A stretch of DNA of 50,597 nucleotides from a virus, in IMG/VR virus record IMGVR_UViG_3300028800_000133, positions 1 to 50,597 of that record; one strand, 5' to 3'. Positions 39,467-46,976 of this stretch are shown here, piece by piece. A program made the position numbers and the translations under genes. Under the pieces are notes generated by a model. It saw only the letters and a list, made by a program, of their open reading frames with translations, had not been told where the DNA came from and did no database searches. Positions within the stretch are counted from its first letter, which is position 1. Every line of letters begins with the position of its first letter.

Positions 39467-40386
39467 CTATTTAATATCGTCTCCCATTGCGCCGCACTCT
39501 GTTCCGCTCGCCAGTTCGTCTCGACATCAAAGCGGCCTGCGCTTCCCAGTGATTGGCGCATCTCCAGCATGTGGCACAGGTCGTATAACTCGGCATAGTG
39601 TTCGCCCGTTGTGACAGGCAGTCCACACGCCCACGCGGTCAGCTTCTTGTTATTAGATTTCACCTTCCCCCACGGGCCAGGGTAGGGCGGCAGTAACGCC
39701 ACATCATGCGCGGTCAGTACATCGACTTCCTGCGTCAAATCCCACTTCACATTATATATCGGGAATAGGTCGGTCACTTGCATCGGTGCATCCGGCCTGT
39801 CATCGCAAATCGTCAACTCAATTTTTACCCCATTCGATGCCAGACGCTCAAGATTTGCCAATGCCGCATAGACTGCGATGCGGTTGACTGCCACGCCATA
39901 CCAGATAAAGCGAATAGGAGTATGTTCGGAGTGAACACGTTGACGGGTGAAGTGGTCGAGGTCGAGGCGGTCAGGGATGACACCAACTCTAATGTTCGGA
40001 TCGAAATTTATTGGTTTCTCCCAATTGCAAAAATCTGACATCAAGCCATCACTTGAAAATGTGATTATATTACACAGTGGCGATATTTGCCTTGTAAGGT
40101 CAGGAGACCACCACCACACAGGATCGCATAAATCCCATACTATTTTCTTTCCTAATTCTTTACAGTGTCGAACAACATCAAAATCAAAAGCCGACTGCTT
40201 CTGGAAAACTATGGTATCTGCATTAATGATATGTTTTACCGATTCCACCCACGGTTTTCCGAATATTTCATCCCTGCTCTTTACTTCAACATCATCGGTA
40301 TCCTTCATGTACTTCGCGGGCCAATAGCACCGCATACGGGAACTTCCCCACTCGTAGGGGCCGGAGGAGATAAACAGGGTTTTCAT
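39463..40386 (-). CDS. GT-B type glycosyltransferase
   Basis: A 307-residue protein. The opening FISSGPYEWGSSRMRCYWPA, then KIVWDLCDPVWWW, and a C-terminal KSNNKKLTAWACGLPVTTG are those of GT4-like glycosyltransferases, though the E-x7-E motif is not intact (K-x-N-N-K in its place). Coupled by ATGA on both sides. Confidence 0.7.
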   Translation of the reverse strand: MKTLFISSGPYEWGSSRMRCYWPAKYMKDTDDVEVKSRDEIFGKPWVESVKHIINADTIVFQKQSAFDFDVVRHCKELGKKIVWDLCDPVWWWSPDLTRQISPLCNIITFSSDGLMSDFCNWEKPINFDPNIRVGVIPDRLDLDHFTRQRVHSEHTPIRFIWYGVAVNRIAVYAALANLERLASNGVKIELTICDDRPDAPMQVTDLFPIYNVKWDLTQEVDVLTAHDVALLPPYPGPWGKVKSNNKKLTAWACGLPVTTGEHYAELYDLCHMLEMRQSLGSAGRFDVETNWRAEQSAAQWETILNR

Positions 40387-41282
40387 TTCAACGCCCGCCT
40401 TGCATCCCGAATCAGTTTCCGCTCCGGCTGGACGCCCGCCTGTATCTGTTCGGATTGTTTCTGGATGGTCTCAGCGGGCGTCTGACTGTAATCGTCGGGC
40501 GTGAGCGGGTAGTTGAGCATGTGGGCGGGGCGGACATCGGGGTCACCCATCAACGTATAACCCGCCATTGCCGCAAAGAAAGGGAAACGAATATCAGACC
40601 CTACTGGCGTCTTGACCGCCCGCAAGGGCCGTATTTGTTTTTCGAGTGTGGTGACATGTTCATTCATGGCAGGCCAGAGCGTTGAGGGTGACGGCTTCTC
40701 TTTGGTCAGGGTGCGGAGTGCTTTGATTGCCCCCATAATAGCCCCCAAATCATAAGGCCACAAGTCCATATCGTCCTCAAGGATGGGCAGTTCACCCTCA
40801 AGCAGGGGAAGCATATCAGCGATTACTTTACGGTGGATAAAGATACAGCCCCAGCCGCTTGCGCCCAACTCATGCAGTTTCCCACGCTCTGGGTCACCCG
40901 TCCACGGCTTCATCGGCCATTCACCCGGCTTTCCCTTCTCAAACCACACCGGGGCAATCGGGGCATAGCGGCGGCGCAAATAGTAACCGGACACATACGG
41001 GAGTTTGTGCGAACGCAATCGCTCCAGTGTATCCGGCTCGAATCTCATGTCGTGGTCAAGCAGTAACATGAAACTGTGTTGAGTTTGGTTATACCAGCGG
41101 TCTAAGTGAAGGCCACGCGCCTCGTAGCCTTTGGTGGCACGAATGGGAAGGGGCGGTGTATCCCCATTCCGTCGCTGTAGTCCTTCGATGCTATCCCGGC
41201 ACTCCCCGATTTCATTGTCCCCCCCGACAACGCCGATATAGCATGAACCCGTGTATTGCGGTGTTACTTTATTGTTTTTCAT
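40383..41282 (-). CDS. GT-A type glycosyltransferase, first gene of the cassette
   Basis: A 299-residue protein. FMLLLDHDMRFEPDTL gives the DxD-like metal motif; GASGWGCIFIHRKVI and ILEDDMDLWPYDLG form the acceptor side. The C-terminus is a helical tail. The ATG directly follows a hairpin (41284-41303). It is the first enzyme gene after the terminator-like structure, hence the head of the sugar cassette. Confidence 0.7.
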   Translation of the reverse strand: MKNNKVTPQYTGSCYIGVVGGDNEIGECRDSIEGLQRRNGDTPPLPIRATKGYEARGLHLDRWYNQTQHSFMLLLDHDMRFEPDTLERLRSHKLPYVSGYYLRRRYAPIAPVWFEKGKPGEWPMKPWTGDPERGKLHELGASGWGCIFIHRKVIADMLPLLEGELPILEDDMDLWPYDLGAIMGAIKALRTLTKEKPSPSTLWPAMNEHVTTLEKQIRPLRAVKTPVGSDIRFPFFAAMAGYTLMGDPDVRPAHMLNYPLTPDDYSQTPAETIQKQSEQIQAGVQPERKLIRDARRALK

Positions 41283-41283
41283 A

Positions 41284-41303
41284 GTCTCTGCGCGCTCAGA
41301 GAC
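41284..41303. other. Hairpin next to the cassette start codon
   Basis: GTCTCTG-cgcgct-CAGAGAC, 7 bp around a 6-nt loop. On the minus strand it ends one base before the start codon of the first glycosyltransferase, and could hide or expose its ribosome entry. Confidence 0.55.
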
Positions 41304-41376
41304 AAAAGGCAGCGGGGTCGGTGACGCGCTGATGAGCGCGCACCAGCGGGTCGCCTTACTCCCGCTGCCGTTTGTC
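41301..41376 (-). terminator. Terminator-like long hairpin between head genes and sugar cassette
   Basis: GACAAAAGGCAGCGGG (41301-41316) pairs with CCCGCTGCCGTTTGTC (41361-41376), 15 of 16. Inside, GGTG/CACC and CGCGCT-gatg-AGCGCG make a second stem. Leftward, the GC stem is followed by TTTTG, so it can act as an intrinsic terminator or attenuator for capsid transcripts. Confidence 0.6.
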
Positions 41377-41385
41377 GATAATCAG

Positions 41386-41637
41386 TTACCCGGTAATCAG
41401 GGCGGTTGTTGCACAATACCGCCATGTGGTTCCCGTGGTGTTGACCGCTAACCGGGTCACACCCGTAGAGTTTTCAATCACGGCAATTTTTGCCAGTGTT
41501 TGAGTGCTTGGCAGGGCGGTACGGGTCGTAACCACATACCCAGTCGTATTTGCGCCCATCACCAAACCGGACGGGCCAAGATTAATTTGTTGCTTTGCCC
41601 ACAAACCGCGTGGAGAACTTTGAGGATGTCCAGCCAT
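41386..41637 (-). CDS. Small head-region protein
   Basis: An 83-residue beta-rich protein (GANTTGYVVTTRTALPSTQT), following the capsid gene. AAGGA precedes the ATG. It may be a second decoration or cement protein. It ends just before the terminator-like hairpin, so it is the last cistron of the head operon. Confidence 0.5.
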   Translation of the reverse strand: MAGHPQSSPRGLWAKQQINLGPSGLVMGANTTGYVVTTRTALPSTQTLAKIAVIENSTGVTRLAVNTTGTTWRYCATTALITG

Positions 41638-41669
41638 AATCTGTTTTCCTTATCCTGAGACAGACAGGC

Positions 41670-42617
41670 TTACACTACGTCCAAAAACAGGTAGCCGGTG
41701 TCAGCCGCGGTGACTTTCTGATCCCATTGTTCCTTGTGTTGGAAATCGTCGCCGTGATTGCGGCGGGGTGGGTCGCGGTAGATACTGCCCATGCCGCCAC
41801 CTGCCTGCCAGAAGAAGGTCTTGCCAGCAGTCACATCAAACAGGCCTGCGCCCGGATTGACCTGACACACAAGACAGTCATCGTCAATAATGGCAGTGGC
41901 AGAGAAGGCTGCGGCTTCGTTGGTGTTGGAGTACGTCGCCTTGCCAACCCAGTAATTCGCCACACCGAAACAGGCGGCCAGCGCCGACTCGATGTTGGGC
42001 TGGGTTGCAGCCTGCGTGTATTTCACCCGGTCAATAATATCGGGGTGGTTGCGGAGCGCCTGGTCAACGATAAAGCCCATGCTCATAGTATTGGGGTCTA
42101 CACCGGTGTTATTGCTCACGGTGCGGCGGGCGGTCAGGATGTCATTCACCGGGTCAGAGGCGGTGAAATCGTCCCAGTCGGTGGTGGCGTTGTTATCGGT
42201 TGTGCCCCAGACGCCATTGGCGAAGAAGTCGGTCGAGAACTGAACTTCCTTCTCAATCATGGAGGTCTGCGCCACCTGCCGAAGGAAGGTCTGCTCAAGA
42301 GACAACGGAATCTGTGAGTTATCACGAATTTCGTCAGGGATATTGAAACCGAGGGCGTTCTGGATGGTGACAAAGGTATCCGTCTCCACACCCTGCGAGA
42401 TGTACTGGAAGTCACCACCCGGCGCACGTGGTTTCAGTGAGCGCATAAAGAAATATTTCTTGGTGAAAATCCAGTATTGGCCGCTGTCCTTTTCGATAGC
42501 GACAGGCGGGAACAGGCGTGACGCCAGAAAGCGGTCATCCGCCTGCATGTATCCAATCAGGAAGTTGGTAAGTACCGGCTCGTAGGCCTGTACCTGGTTG
42601 ATGGTAGGTGTTGCCAT
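41670..42617 (-). CDS. Major capsid protein (HK97 fold)
   Basis: A 315-residue protein. FLASRLFPPVAIEKDSGQYW, then RAPGGDFQYIS, IPDEIRDNSQIPLSLEQTF, and the C-terminal DYxxLF-like strand follow the layout of HK97-fold capsid proteins of the group with a separate scaffold protease. About 400 copies form the shell. It follows the protease and decoration genes in the usual order. GGGAGA precedes the ATG. Confidence 0.85.
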   Translation of the reverse strand: MATPTINQVQAYEPVLTNFLIGYMQADDRFLASRLFPPVAIEKDSGQYWIFTKKYFFMRSLKPRAPGGDFQYISQGVETDTFVTIQNALGFNIPDEIRDNSQIPLSLEQTFLRQVAQTSMIEKEVQFSTDFFANGVWGTTDNNATTDWDDFTASDPVNDILTARRTVSNNTGVDPNTMSMGFIVDQALRNHPDIIDRVKYTQAATQPNIESALAACFGVANYWVGKATYSNTNEAAAFSATAIIDDDCLVCQVNPGAGLFDVTAGKTFFWQAGGGMGSIYRDPPRRNHGDDFQHKEQWDQKVTAADTGYLFLDVV

Positions 42618-42649
42618 TGATTAAATCTCCCTTGAATAACGCGCTTGGA

Positions 42650-43048
42650 TTAGTACCGCTGTGAACCGCCACCGTACAGGGCAATGCGAACATAATCGCC
42701 CACTGCGGTCGAGGTATCGATGGAACGACCCGAACTCATGCGGTTGTCCGTTACGTGGTCAACCACCTGCCCGGTCGTGTTGTAGCCTACGTTTTCGCCA
42801 TAGTTCAAATCGGTGACACCTGAAATCGCCACGGCCACACCTTGATTCTGAACCAGTGCGGGCTGTCCCGCAGTCGGCGCATTGGCAAGGAAACCAATGG
42901 AGACATCGGTGGTGGCCGCCACCGCAATGACTGCGTTGGCAGTCGATGCGAACTTGACCGCCTTGTAAATCTGTGACGACAAATTACCACCTGCGGTCAG
43001 GCCGGGGATATAGGCGGGGCTTGAATTACCTGGAATACCTGCACTCAT
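42650..43048 (-). CDS. Head decoration-like protein
   Basis: A 132-residue protein rich in Ala, Gly, Val and Thr (VIAVAATTDVSIGFLANAPT, GYNTTGQVVDHVTD), matching the small beta-tulip decoration proteins (DUF2190-like) encoded between protease and capsid genes. GGAGA precedes the ATG. Confidence 0.7.
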   Translation of the reverse strand: MSAGIPGNSSPAYIPGLTAGGNLSSQIYKAVKFASTANAVIAVAATTDVSIGFLANAPTAGQPALVQNQGVAVAISGVTDLNYGENVGYNTTGQVVDHVTDNRMSSGRSIDTSTAVGDYVRIALYGGGSQRY

Positions 43049-43051
43049 GTC

Positions 43052-44056
43052 TTATTCTCCCTGTGCGCCCGTGACCCGCAGGGTTGCGGCATAGGCGGCG
43101 AACAATTCGGGCTTCTCGCCGTTTACCAGTTCGGCAGCGGCGTTATACGAAACTTTGGCTTCCACCATCTTTGACTTCACGGCAGCGTCGTACAATGCCA
43201 CCGGATTGGCGTCTGAGCCGTCATTCAACTTCTGCTTGCCCGTATTCTTGAGCAAGGCCGACTCATCAATCTGAGCCGACAAGGCTTTGAATTGAGTCAT
43301 GATGACGGTCGCCTGTTCATCGCTCAGACTGGCAAGCACTTCGGCGATATTGCCTTCGGCCACTTTCGTGCTGGCTTTCAACTCCGCCGAAAACTTATCG
43401 ATGCGGGCGGTCTTTACGCCTTCCGATTGAAAGCGTTCCAGTTCCATCTTGTACTTTTCCGCATCAGCAACCACCGCCTTGTATTGCTCGGTCGTGGTGG
43501 GGTCGATGGGAATTGTTTCCTTAGGCGCTTCCGGTTTTACGCCAATCTTTTCCAGAACGGCAGTAAACCAGTCTTTAGGAACAGATACGGTTTCCATAAG
43601 TTGTTCTCCTGTTTCATACGTGTATAGGGCGGCACTTTCGCCCAGATGGGGCGTATGCAGTAGTGCATCGCCCATGATAAACGGGCCTTTCATCATTTCG
43701 CCCGTGGTCGGATTCTGAATCGTCCCATCCTCCCAGATGACTTCCGGTGAGTGATAGCGGTATGCACCCTCTTGTAACGACTTCTCGCCATTGGGTACTA
43801 ACTCAGGTGTTACCCAAATCCCGTCCCCGCGTACTTCAAACCCGACAATGTGCCCGCCCGCCGGGGTAACTTCTTCATGGCTACCCAACTTAATCGGAGG
43901 CTTGAAATGCGGGAGTTTGAACTGTGAGGCTAATTCTGGCGTGACTTCGCGGGTCTTATTCCCCTTCTTGATAACGCCAAACGGCATCCACAAATAGGGC
44001 TGGCCTGCTTTGGTGGCGACGTAACTTTCAAGGGGAGAGAGATAGTCGGTGGTCAT
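43052..44056 (-). CDS. Mu gpI-like capsid protease/scaffold
   Basis: A 334-residue protein. The N-terminal 150 residues (YLWMPFGVIKKGNKTREVTP, LGSHEEVTPAGGHIVGF, YRYHSPEVIWEDG, ALLHTPHLGESAALY) match the Mu gpI-type serine protease; the C-terminal 180 residues are helical and charged, the scaffold part. It matures the procapsid. No Shine-Dalgarno precedes the ATG; the T-run of a terminator-like hairpin ends only 8 nt upstream. Confidence 0.75.
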   Translation of the reverse strand: MTTDYLSPLESYVATKAGQPYLWMPFGVIKKGNKTREVTPELASQFKLPHFKPPIKLGSHEEVTPAGGHIVGFEVRGDGIWVTPELVPNGEKSLQEGAYRYHSPEVIWEDGTIQNPTTGEMMKGPFIMGDALLHTPHLGESAALYTYETGEQLMETVSVPKDWFTAVLEKIGVKPEAPKETIPIDPTTTEQYKAVVADAEKYKMELERFQSEGVKTARIDKFSAELKASTKVAEGNIAEVLASLSDEQATVIMTQFKALSAQIDESALLKNTGKQKLNDGSDANPVALYDAAVKSKMVEAKVSYNAAAELVNGEKPELFAAYAATLRVTGAQGE

Positions 44057-44063
44057 GAGTAAA

Positions 44064-44112
44064 CAAAAAATAGCGCCCTAGCTCCATTGCTGGAACCAAG
44101 ACGCTCTAGGCG
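44064..44112 (-). terminator. Attenuator-like hairpin upstream of the protease start
   Basis: Read leftward, CGCCTAG (complement of 44106-44112) pairs with CTAGGGCG (complement of 44074-44081) with one bulge, then ATTTTTTG follows. The loop contains a TCCA-GCAA-TGGA tetraloop hairpin. This would end or pause transcription just before the protease gene. Confidence 0.5.
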
Positions 44113-44147
44113 TTCTGTCGCGGCGCTCAAGGCGCTCTGTATAAGTA

Positions 44148-44201
44148 TTCTGGTTTAGGTGTTGCAAGCAGAAGCCGTCTACCTGCAACACCATGCCAGA
44201 A
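44148..44201. other. Two-part hairpin in the head-gene leader
   Basis: TTCTGG (44148-44153) and GGTGTTGCA (44158-44166) pair with TGCAACACC (44184-44192) and CCAGAA (44196-44201). It makes a stable 15-bp structure with an internal loop, in a 187-bp gap that has no gene. Confidence 0.6.
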
Positions 44202-44208
44202 TGTGTGT

Positions 44209-44237
44209 AGTTTATGCCAATTACGAAAATAAGTCAA
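44209..44237 (-). promoter_or_regulatory. Leftward promoter for head genes
   Basis: TTGACT (complement of 44232-44237), 17-bp spacer, TAAACT (complement of 44209-44214). It precedes the structured leader of the protease gene. Confidence 0.5.
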
Positions 44238-44243
44238 ATACGA

Positions 44244-44471
44244 TTATCCGGTCACGCCTACCGCCATAATTAGATTGTCGGCAATCAGGGAAGGCGATAC
44301 CACGCTCGTGCCGTTCGTGTGAACAACCCACATCTTGCCGCATTTGGGGCATCGTATCTGTATCTCGCTCCCCTCCACGAGTAGACCGCGAAACAGAAGC
44401 CGCCCACAAGTATGCCGATAATCAGCCGGGGCGATTCGGGGCGATGCATGATGACCGTTTCCGTTCGTCAC
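44244..44471 (-). CDS. Com-like zinc-finger protein
   Basis: A 75-residue protein with HTCGRLLFRG and IQIRCPKCGKMWVVH, two Cys pairs set as in Com, the zinc-finger RNA-binding activator of mom translation in phage Mu. No mom gene is seen here, so it may regulate translation of other late genes; the structured leader immediately downstream is an obvious candidate site. GTG start at 44471, adjacent to the preceding stop. Confidence 0.7.
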   Translation of the reverse strand: MTNGNGHHASPRIAPADYRHTCGRLLFRGLLVEGSEIQIRCPKCGKMWVVHTNGTSVVSPSLIADNLIMAVGVTG

Positions 44472-44600
44472 TCAGCCGCCAATCAATGCCGTGAAGATAG
44501 CGGCCAGCATCCAGAAGGAGGCCTTGCCAACGTTATCGCGGATATAGAAAACAGCGGCGATACCTATGCATATAACGGCAATGGTCAGGGTGAAGGTCAT
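44472..44600 (-). CDS. Small membrane protein
   Basis: A 42-residue product with two hydrophobic segments (residues 4-20 and 28-42). GGAGG is 7 nt upstream of the ATG. Start overlaps the upstream stop (ATGA). Possibly a lysis or exclusion factor in the late operon; unknown. Confidence 0.5.
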   Translation of the reverse strand: MTFTLTIAVICIGIAAVFYIRDNVGKASFWMLAAIFTALIGG

Positions 44601-44845
44601 TTCAATTCCTCCGGTAACGGTATGAGTTTGTATTCTTTCACTTCATCGTCCCTGGGTTCCCAACAGTCACCGTTGCACCATCCCGACCCGGTACGCTCTA
44701 ACGGCGTCCAGCGAATACGATTGCCTTCGTCATCGTTCTCTCGAATAGTCTTGCACCAATACCAACGACCTACAATCAATGCGCTAGTGTCGCCTTGTTT
44801 TATAAATGTCTCATGCCGTGTTAGATAGTCCGTGAGTTCGTTCAT
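44597..44845 (-). CDS. Hypothetical protein
   Basis: An 82-residue protein with many Trp and Cys (YWCKTIRE, GSGWCNGDCWE). The start lies in the 16-bp direct repeat shared with the gene before it. Unknown. Confidence 0.5.
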   Translation of the reverse strand: MNELTDYLTRHETFIKQGDTSALIVGRWYWCKTIRENDDEGNRIRWTPLERTGSGWCNGDCWEPRDDEVKEYKLIPLPEELK

Positions 44846-44857
44846 CGGTCTTTATCC
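44842..44857. repeat. 16-bp direct repeat, left copy
   Basis: TCATCGGTCTTTATCC, repeated exactly at 45564-45579. The pair brackets the 236-residue zinc-ribbon gene and covers the ATG and leader of the gene on its left. Confidence 0.8.
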
Positions 44858-45567
44858 TAATTCCACTTGTCTCGACTCGGAAGCCACATTGAATATCCCT
44901 GTTGCGCCGATGCACAGGAACGGCAGACCGATAGACCGTTCAGGTCACAGCCACAGTACAGGCAGTTCTTGGATAAGTGGGATATATCGCTGTAAGGCAA
45001 TTCGCCCGCCCCGCAAAACTGGCAATGACTGCATGAGTCGTGATTGACACTATTACAGTAGGCGCACAACCACCCGTCCTCGCGGTGGGTCGTATGCCAT
45101 TCGCCAAACATGTTATCGCTATAGGTTAATTTACCTAACACGAGTAATCGAATCGTAATCAGGTTGAATCCATCTCTACAGCCATTGATATTCAACTCGG
45201 ATGCGGTAAACCTGAATAGACTGTCATATCGACTCTTGGGAACCTTACTGGTTACACCGCTTCCGCAATTCAGGCATTCCACCACACCAGGGCGAACACG
45301 GAATCCGCAGTGACGGCAGATAATCGTATCCCCCAGCCGCGATACCGACAACGGTGCACCCATCATATCAAATAGGCGGGACTGCATGCCTTGAATGTTA
45401 TCGCCCGCAATCAAAGTCAACTCAACCTCGGCACGGCTGGGAGGGCGGACGTATCGGGTTGCTTTTCCGAATATAGACGACGCCTCATATACATCATTGT
45501 CCTGAATAATTTCGGCGCGATACACGGGCAGGCCGATAAAGTTCATATTCTTAGTTTTTGTAATCAT
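44857..45567 (-). CDS. Multi-zinc-ribbon protein, moron-like
   Basis: A 236-residue protein with many Cys pairs: ICRHCGF and CLNCGSG near residues 83-104, CAYC, CQFCG and CLYCG in the C-terminal third. It lies exactly between two 16-bp direct repeats and its removal would leave the neighbours' reading frames intact, which suggests insertion by recombination. Function unknown; zinc ribbons often bind nucleic acid or protein partners. Confidence 0.6.
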   Translation of the reverse strand: MITKTKNMNFIGLPVYRAEIIQDNDVYEASSIFGKATRYVRPPSRAEVELTLIAGDNIQGMQSRLFDMMGAPLSVSRLGDTIICRHCGFRVRPGVVECLNCGSGVTSKVPKSRYDSLFRFTASELNINGCRDGFNLITIRLLVLGKLTYSDNMFGEWHTTHREDGWLCAYCNSVNHDSCSHCQFCGAGELPYSDISHLSKNCLYCGCDLNGLSVCRSCASAQQGYSMWLPSRDKWN

Positions 45568-45579
45568 CGGTCTTTATCC
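45564..45579. repeat. 16-bp direct repeat, right copy
   Basis: Second copy of TCATCGGTCTTTATCC (first at 44842-44857). On the minus strand it encodes the last codons of the neck-like gene and the start of the zinc-ribbon gene. Confidence 0.8.
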
Positions 45580-45998
45580 GCCTTGTCAATTTCGGCCTGT
45601 AACCGCTTGTCAATCGCTTTCGGCACAGACACGTACACTTCCTCGTCTACTGCGATACGTGCCACCACCCACCGCCCAATGTGTACTCGCGCCTGCCCGT
45701 TGCCCATCTTGTCGCCGCCCACGTAAGACGATATAGCCTTACCCTTGTGCTTGGCCGTCATGGACAGGCTGTAACCCACTTGCCCGCCCAGAGGCGTTAC
45801 GGTCACCGATGCGCCATAAATACCCGTGCGCCGATAGGTCTGGTTGGGGAGCGGCGGAGGATACGTTGCCACCCGCCCCCCTGCCCGGCGCATCCCATAA
45901 CCCAACTCCTCGCGGATGATGGGCGTTATCATCTCAGCAGTGTGACGGAGAACGACATGGACGGAGGTGGTGTCGGAGGTGAATTTTATGGTGGTCAA
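45564..45998 (-). CDS. Neck/head-tail completion protein (gp10-like)
   Basis: A 144-residue protein. A helical start, YPPPLPNQTYRRTGIYGASV, and beta strands (QVGYSLSMTAKHKGKAISSY) match HK97 gp10-like completion proteins that close the head-tail joint. The likely start is TTG at 45998, overlapping the preceding stop as TTGA. Confidence 0.6.
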   Translation of the reverse strand: MTTIKFTSDTTSVHVVLRHTAEMITPIIREELGYGMRRAGGRVATYPPPLPNQTYRRTGIYGASVTVTPLGGQVGYSLSMTAKHKGKAISSYVGGDKMGNGQARVHIGRWVVARIAVDEEVYVSVPKAIDKRLQAEIDKADKDR

Positions 45999-46213
45999 GC
46001 CAACGCCTTGCCTTTAGGAGCGCCGCAAGCACCACAGTTTCCGCGAGAGTCGGGCTTCCATTCGGAGTTACAAAAACTACATATCCCGTTCTCTTTAGGG
46101 GGAGGTGGTACAGGGACAAATCCACTCTCAACTCCCAACGCATAATTATCGCCAGCACGCAAGGAATTTTCTCTGTCTAGCCTTCTTTGGTGAACATTCT
46201 TAAACGTTTTCAT
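45995..46213 (-). CDS. Zinc-ribbon protein
   Basis: A 72-residue protein from ATG 46213 (GGAG 8 nt upstream). CSFCNSEW and CGACGAPKG form the ribbon. It lies between head morphogenesis genes; a function is not known. Confidence 0.55.
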   Translation of the reverse strand: MKTFKNVHQRRLDRENSLRAGDNYALGVESGFVPVPPPPKENGICSFCNSEWKPDSRGNCGACGAPKGKALA

Positions 46214-46223
46214 AGCCGCGCTC

Positions 46224-46976
46224 CTATAACCGCCTGATTCCCCGATTGTCATATGCCCCGCACTTGCACTCCCAACCACCGCATTCCAGCGTAGGCGACC
46301 CAGGCTGGCCGGGGATGTAGCCATGCTCCAGATACCACGCTAACGGATGTGTCTGCCCGTTCAACCATAGGCACGTTCGGCAGTGGGCAGTGTCACCGTA
46401 AAACCAGGTCAATTCCATACTACCCGCCGCCCATGCCAACCCCAACGCCCGCATCGTTCGCAAGCTGTTCTTCCACATCGTGATACGCCGTTCCACGATA
46501 GCCTGCTTGCTCTGTGCGGCCTCGTGCGCCCGCTTAACTTCTTCTTTCGCCTGCTCAATCGCCTCGGCCTTGACATCGGCAGGCTGGCTGGTATTCGCTA
46601 CGGTTTCGGATAATTTCTTATTGGCCGTTATCACCGCTTCATCGGCCTTGTCCTGTTCAGCCATTGCCTTTGCCAGTCCCGCCGCAAACTCAGTTTGACT
46701 GACTGCGAATGAGTTGATAAGGGTACGCTGCGCGATAGTGAGCGTGTCCTGATCTACTTCCGCCCCGCCGTCCTCCACCCCCTCTTGGTAGGCAAGGAAG
46801 GCGAACAGTAACAAGAGCAGTAATATCGCATCCCGTTTTTGTTGCTCATCTTTCTCCTTATCCTCACCTACCCGTCGCAGTTCATCGGCATAGCGCGTCT
46901 CAGCCGTAAAGAAGTCCGTATCGAGGACAGCAGCCATTGTACGGAGAGACGATACGGCGCTATCGATGTCAGGCAT
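46224..46976 (-). CDS. Mu gpF-like head morphogenesis protein
   Basis: A 250-residue protein. The N-terminal 180 residues are helical with a hydrophobic stretch (about 48-63). The C-terminal part CRTCLWLNGQTHPL then GYIPGQPGSPTLECGGWECKCG is the signature of Mu gpF/SPP1 gp7-type proteins, minor head proteins needed for assembly and DNA entry. It overlaps the end of the portal gene by 8 bp. Confidence 0.8.
   Translation of the reverse strand: MPDIDSAVSSLRTMAAVLDTDFFTAETRYADELRRVGEDKEKDEQQKRDAILLLLLLFAFLAYQEGVEDGGAEVDQDTLTIAQRTLINSFAVSQTEFAAGLAKAMAEQDKADEAVITANKKLSETVANTSQPADVKAEAIEQAKEEVKRAHEAAQSKQAIVERRITMWKNSLRTMRALGLAWAAGSMELTWFYGDTAHCRTCLWLNGQTHPLAWYLEHGYIPGQPGSPTLECGGWECKCGAYDNRGIRRL

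Noticed and set aside
41727-42317. A 196-codon plus-strand ORF opposite the capsid gene
   Set aside because: It is fully antisense to the major capsid gene, whose protein sequence is clearly recognisable; the plus-strand product has no family resemblance and no ribosome site.
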